DNA from: SIG710 sp045595425
Lineage (GTDB): Bacteria > Bacillota > Clostridia > Oscillospirales > CAG-272
NCBI GenBank assembly: GCA_045595425.1
Contig: JAZOAL010000058.1
Location: 1 to 15,782 of the forward strand
Reading direction: 5' to 3'
DNA: 15,782 nucleotides
Position numbers and translations under genes: made by a program. A model generated the notes under the pieces. It had not been told where the DNA came from and searched no databases. It saw nothing but the letters and a program-made list of their open reading frames with translations. Shown piece by piece: positions 12,908 to 15,782 of this stretch. Each line of letters opens with the position of its first letter. The first letter of the stretch is position 1.

Positions 12908-14695
12908 TTAAGAATTTGAATTTTTATTTCTTTGTTCGCGGGCACTTTGCTGTTTCCTGCGAAGAGACGCGAATTTATCGCCTCCGTTTTTTTCGTCCTC
13001 TCTCTGCTTTTCGCTTTTCAGCTTTTGAACAGCCGTTTCAAGGACATCGATCCCGTTTTGCACCAGCTCGTCGCGCTTTATCCTGTATCTTGTGATCCTT
13101 CCCATTTCCTCGCTTGTAAAAGATTCATCAAGAAGCGAAAAATTGAATCCGTGATCCGATTTATGAAGCTCCATTATAACTTCAAATATCCTTTTGCCAA
13201 GGGAAGTAAAAAAATCATCTGCCAGAAGAAGCACCCTGCCCTGCGCAACTGCGGCTCTGTGCTCTTCATATGTGAGCAAAAGTCCGAGTATCGTCTCTTC
13301 CGCCGAATTTGCCGCAACATTTTTAACGGCATCGGCATTGATTCTGTCTCCGTAATTTTTGGCAGAGTTCAGAGCCTCGCGGCTCTCCGCTTTTTTTTGT
13401 TCTCTCAAAGCCTTTCGCCTCAATCGTTCAACATCGTTTTTCAGTCCGTCCGATGTAAGTGAAAGTCTTTCGGAAACGCGTCCGATATATACCTCGCGCT
13501 CAACGGAAGAAGCATAGTCGGCTATGATAGCGCAAAGCTCGCCGGAAGCTTTTATCTTTTCTTCGGGAAGGCTTATATCATAACGAGCCATAATGTTATC
13601 CATCTTATATTCAAAGCCGGTTTTGCTCTGCCCGAGGATCCTTCTGAAGCGGTCTGCACCGAATTTTTTAATGAATTCATCCGGATCTTTAGCTCCGTTC
13701 ATTTTGAGTATCCTGACCTCAAGACCGACCTCACCGAGAAGCTGCATTGCTCGGTTCGCCGCCCTTTGACCTGCCTCGTCGCTGTCATATGAAATTATTA
13801 CTTTTTTGGTATATTTCGACATTATCCGAGCCTGCTCGCTCGTGATCGCCGTGCCCAGAGTTGCCACAGCGTTACCAAAGCCTGCCGCATGCAGTGCGAT
13901 AACGTCCATATACCCCTCACAGAGTATCATCTCCTCTGCACAAGCATCCTTTGCATAGTTTAGCGCGAAAAGATTTCGACTTTTCTTAAAGCCGGGGGTA
14001 TCGGAGGAATTCAGATATTTCGGCTTTGAATCATCGAGCACACGGCCTCCGAAAGCAATGACATTTCCCGTTGTATCAATGATCGGAAACATTACTCTTC
14101 CTCTGAAATAATCGTATGCCCTGCCCGTTTTCTGGCTTTTTCCGCATAGGAAAGCCTTGACAAGCTCCTCCTCACCGAAGCCCTTTGATCGCATATGATC
14201 TGTCAGCATACCGAAATCGGAAGGCGCATATCCAAGTCCAAAACGCTTGATAGTTGCACTGCTAAGCTGTCTGGCGCGAAGATAATCCATGCCCGGTGCG
14301 CCGAGCGCGGGATCGAAAAGGCAATTTCTGAAAAATTTTGCCGCTTCAAGATTCATTTCATAAACCCGTTTTCGGTTTACAAGATCGCCCGAACCCGGCC
14401 GATCCTCATGCTGAATTGTTATTCCCACTCTTTGCGCCAAAAATTCAATGGCAGAGGGGTAATCAAGATTTTCCGCTTTTTTTATAAATGTTATAACATC
14501 GCCGCCTGCCCCGCAGCCAAAGCAATAAAAGGTCTTTGTCGCGGGAAAAACCGTGAAGGACGGTGTTTTTTCACTGTGAAAAGGGCATAGCCCACCAAAA
14601 TTTGAGCCTGCACGCTTCAGCGTAACATAGGAGCTTATTGTATCAACTATATCTGCTCGATAAAGCACCTCTTCGATCGCAGCTCTTGGGATCAT
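12908..14695 (-). CDS. dnaG: DNA primase
   Basis: Makes RNA primers for chromosome replication, working with the replicative helicase. The 595-residue protein has the N-terminal CHC2 zinc finger (Cys37, His40, Cys58, Cys61), the primase catalytic core with the RNAP-basic motif region (GRAYDYFRGRVMFPI), and the TOPRIM domain. Its Glu260 lies in LCEGYMDVIAL, and Asp304 and Asp306 in YDSDEAG bind the catalytic metals. The C-terminal helical part (about 440-595) would bind helicase and ends in a charged, low-complexity tail. The ATG at 14695 is chosen because it overlaps the dgt stop as ATGA and has GGGAGG six bases upstream; an in-frame TTG at 14710 is less likely. The overlap suggests translational coupling to dgt. 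The sigma genes follow, as in the macromolecular-synthesis operon. Confidence 0.96.
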   Translation of the reverse strand: MIPRAAIEEVLYRADIVDTISSYVTLKRAGSNFGGLCPFHSEKTPSFTVFPATKTFYCFGCGAGGDVITFIKKAENLDYPSAIEFLAQRVGITIQHEDRPGSGDLVNRKRVYEMNLEAAKFFRNCLFDPALGAPGMDYLRARQLSSATIKRFGLGYAPSDFGMLTDHMRSKGFGEEELVKAFLCGKSQKTGRAYDYFRGRVMFPIIDTTGNVIAFGGRVLDDSKPKYLNSSDTPGFKKSRNLFALNYAKDACAEEMILCEGYMDVIALHAAGFGNAVATLGTAITSEQARIMSKYTKKVIISYDSDEAGQRAANRAMQLLGEVGLEVRILKMNGAKDPDEFIKKFGADRFRRILGQSKTGFEYKMDNIMARYDISLPEEKIKASGELCAIIADYASSVEREVYIGRVSERLSLTSDGLKNDVERLRRKALREQKKAESREALNSAKNYGDRINADAVKNVAANSAEETILGLLLTYEEHRAAVAQGRVLLLADDFFTSLGKRIFEVIMELHKSDHGFNFSLLDESFTSEEMGRITRYRIKRDELVQNGIDVLETAVQKLKSEKQREDEKNGGDKFASLRRKQQSAREQRNKNSNS

Positions 14696-15708
14696 CCTCT
14701 GCCTCCCCAAACGCGCGGCACAAACAGTTCATTATATGTGTCGATGGCAAATCTGTCCGTCATGCTTGAAATATAATCGCAAACGCACCTCTTAACGCCC
14801 TCACTATCCACATTTCGGAAATAAACCTTTGGCATAAGCTCGGGGCGATCGCTGTAATATTCAAACAGTCTGCCAAGCAGAGCCTTTGCCTTTTCGTCCT
14901 CGGATTTTGCCGCGGAATTTTCATAAACATTGGCAAAAAGGAATGCGCGGAGCTCATCTGTAGCTTGCTGCACCTCATCGGTCATTTTTATCTGGGGCTC
15001 GCCCTCGCTTGCCTGTATGACCGCCAGAACCATACGGTTGATCCTTTCGCTGTGACCGTCGCCAAGCACTCTTCTGATATCCTTCGGAATATCATCAAGA
15101 GCCAAAATTCCCGCGCGCCTCGCATCATCAATATCGTGATTTATATAGGCAATTCTGTCGGCAAATTTTACAATAACGCCCTCAAGAGTTGACGCCATGT
15201 GCTTGCCGGTATGATTGACAATACCGTCTCTCACTTCCCATGTCAGATTAAGTCCACTGCCATTATTTTCAAGCTTTTCAACTACGCGCAGGCTCTGCTT
15301 ATAATGAGCGAAATCGGGGGAAAAATATATCCGCATCGCATCCTCTCCCGCATGCCCAAAGGGTGTATGCCCAAGATCATGACCGAGAGCCGCGGCTTCC
15401 GTCAGATCCTCATTGAGACGCAGGGCACGAGCAATGATACGCGCTATCTGAGAAACCTCAAGTGTATGGGTAAGACGTGTCCTGTAATGATCATCAACAG
15501 GCGCAAGAAAGACCTGCGTCTTGTGCATCAGCCTGCGGAAAGAGTTTGAATGGATGATCTTGTCTCTGTCTCTCTGAAATTCTGTGCGCACCGCACATTT
15601 TGTATACGGATACTCTCTGCCCTTCGTCTGCGAGGTAAGAAACGCAAATTCCGAAAGGGTCGTCTTTTCCCTCTCCAGAAACAAATCGCGAATCATAGTA
15701 TCAGACAT
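14692..15708 (-). CDS. dgt: deoxyguanosinetriphosphate triphosphohydrolase-like HD protein
   Basis: An HD-domain dNTPase that cleaves dNTPs to deoxynucleosides and triphosphate, adjusting the precursor pool. The 338-residue product has the family opening EFQRDRDKIIHSNSFRRLMHKTQV (residues 43-66, given here as landmarks EFQRDRDK and SFRRL) and the metal ligands His81 (RLTHTLEV), His110-Asp111 (LGHDLGHTPFGHAGED) and Asp184 (KFADRIAYINHDIDDA). The size fits the shorter Firmicutes type rather than the E. coli enzyme of about 505 residues. The ATG at 15708 has a GGAGGG site eight bases upstream. It is the first gene in the window of the dgt-dnaG-sigma cluster, an order common in Clostridia. Substrate preference within the dNTPs cannot be read from sequence. 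Confidence 0.94.
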   Translation of the reverse strand: MSDTMIRDLFLEREKTTLSEFAFLTSQTKGREYPYTKCAVRTEFQRDRDKIIHSNSFRRLMHKTQVFLAPVDDHYRTRLTHTLEVSQIARIIARALRLNEDLTEAAALGHDLGHTPFGHAGEDAMRIYFSPDFAHYKQSLRVVEKLENNGSGLNLTWEVRDGIVNHTGKHMASTLEGVIVKFADRIAYINHDIDDARRAGILALDDIPKDIRRVLGDGHSERINRMVLAVIQASEGEPQIKMTDEVQQATDELRAFLFANVYENSAAKSEDEKAKALLGRLFEYYSDRPELMPKVYFRNVDSEGVKRCVCDYISSMTDRFAIDTYNELFVPRVWGGRG

Positions 15709-15748
15709 TGATCATCCCTCCGTTTCATTGATTCAAAAAAAGAATTCC

Positions 15749-15772
15749 ATGCGATATAAATAATATACGCAT
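15749..15772. repeat. inverted repeat upstream of dgt
   Basis: atgcg-a-tata (15749-15758) pairs with tatacgcat (15764-15772), 9 bp with one bulged base and a 5-base loop, 41 bases before the dgt start. It overlaps AT-rich DNA where a -10 element (TATATT/TATTAT on the minus strand) could lie. It might be an operator; no known regulator site is recognised and the window ends here. Confidence 0.3.
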
Positions 15773-15782
15773 TTAATTCTCA

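Overview
The window looks like the chromosome of a low-to-mid GC anaerobic Firmicute of class Clostridia, probably a gut-type Oscillospiraceae or Lachnospiraceae relative. This is inferred from the Bacillus-length ribosomal protein S12 with its 13-residue insert, the metG-tatD pair, the dgt-dnaG-rpoD cluster, a CarD regulator, a cysteine-rich Mrp protein and strong GGAGG ribosome sites. No genus can be named from the sequence alone. Most of the window is core housekeeping DNA rather than an accessory island, interrupted by two small non-coding transposon-like elements.

Layout. 37-453 (-) is rpsL with its own strong promoter and a structured leader. 708-4266 (-) is an operon read from a promoter near 4305-4333: an unassigned membrane protein, metG, then tatD. 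4414-4836 (+) is a small four-helix membrane protein of the CmpB/DUF1113-type family. It converges on carD (4936-5442, -), and the two share one long bidirectional terminator. 5443-6129 holds no gene. It contains the carD promoter, a possible plus-strand promoter and a 427-bp MITE-like element. An SDR oxidoreductase (6130-6849, +) and an Mrp/Nbp35 Fe-S carrier ATPase (7016-7843, +) follow. A HAD phosphatase-like gene (7965-8600, -) has a second, 214-bp copy of the same element immediately upstream. An orphan solute-binding lipoprotein (8937-10592, -) has its own promoter. The window ends with the macromolecular-synthesis cluster, read leftward: dgt, dnaG, and then two adjacent genes for primary-type sigma factors.

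How the parts fit. dgt (dNTP pools), dnaG (replication priming) and the sigma factors form a classic operon with translational coupling (ATGA overlap between dgt and dnaG). The notable departure is the duplicated sigma gene. The copy next to dnaG lacks most of region 1.1, probably starts at TTG, and has a three-residue in-frame deletion at the region 2.4/3.0 junction that removes two otherwise invariant arginines, while its neighbour is canonical. This two-sigma arrangement is the best candidate for undescribed biology here. Other points worth a check are an Arg at the streptomycin-critical Lys of S12 (E. coli K88), the MITE family with arms that differ between copies but stay complementary within each copy, and a HAD protein with Asn in place of the usual second catalytic Asp. 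I found no CRISPR array, tRNA, rRNA or autonomous transposase.
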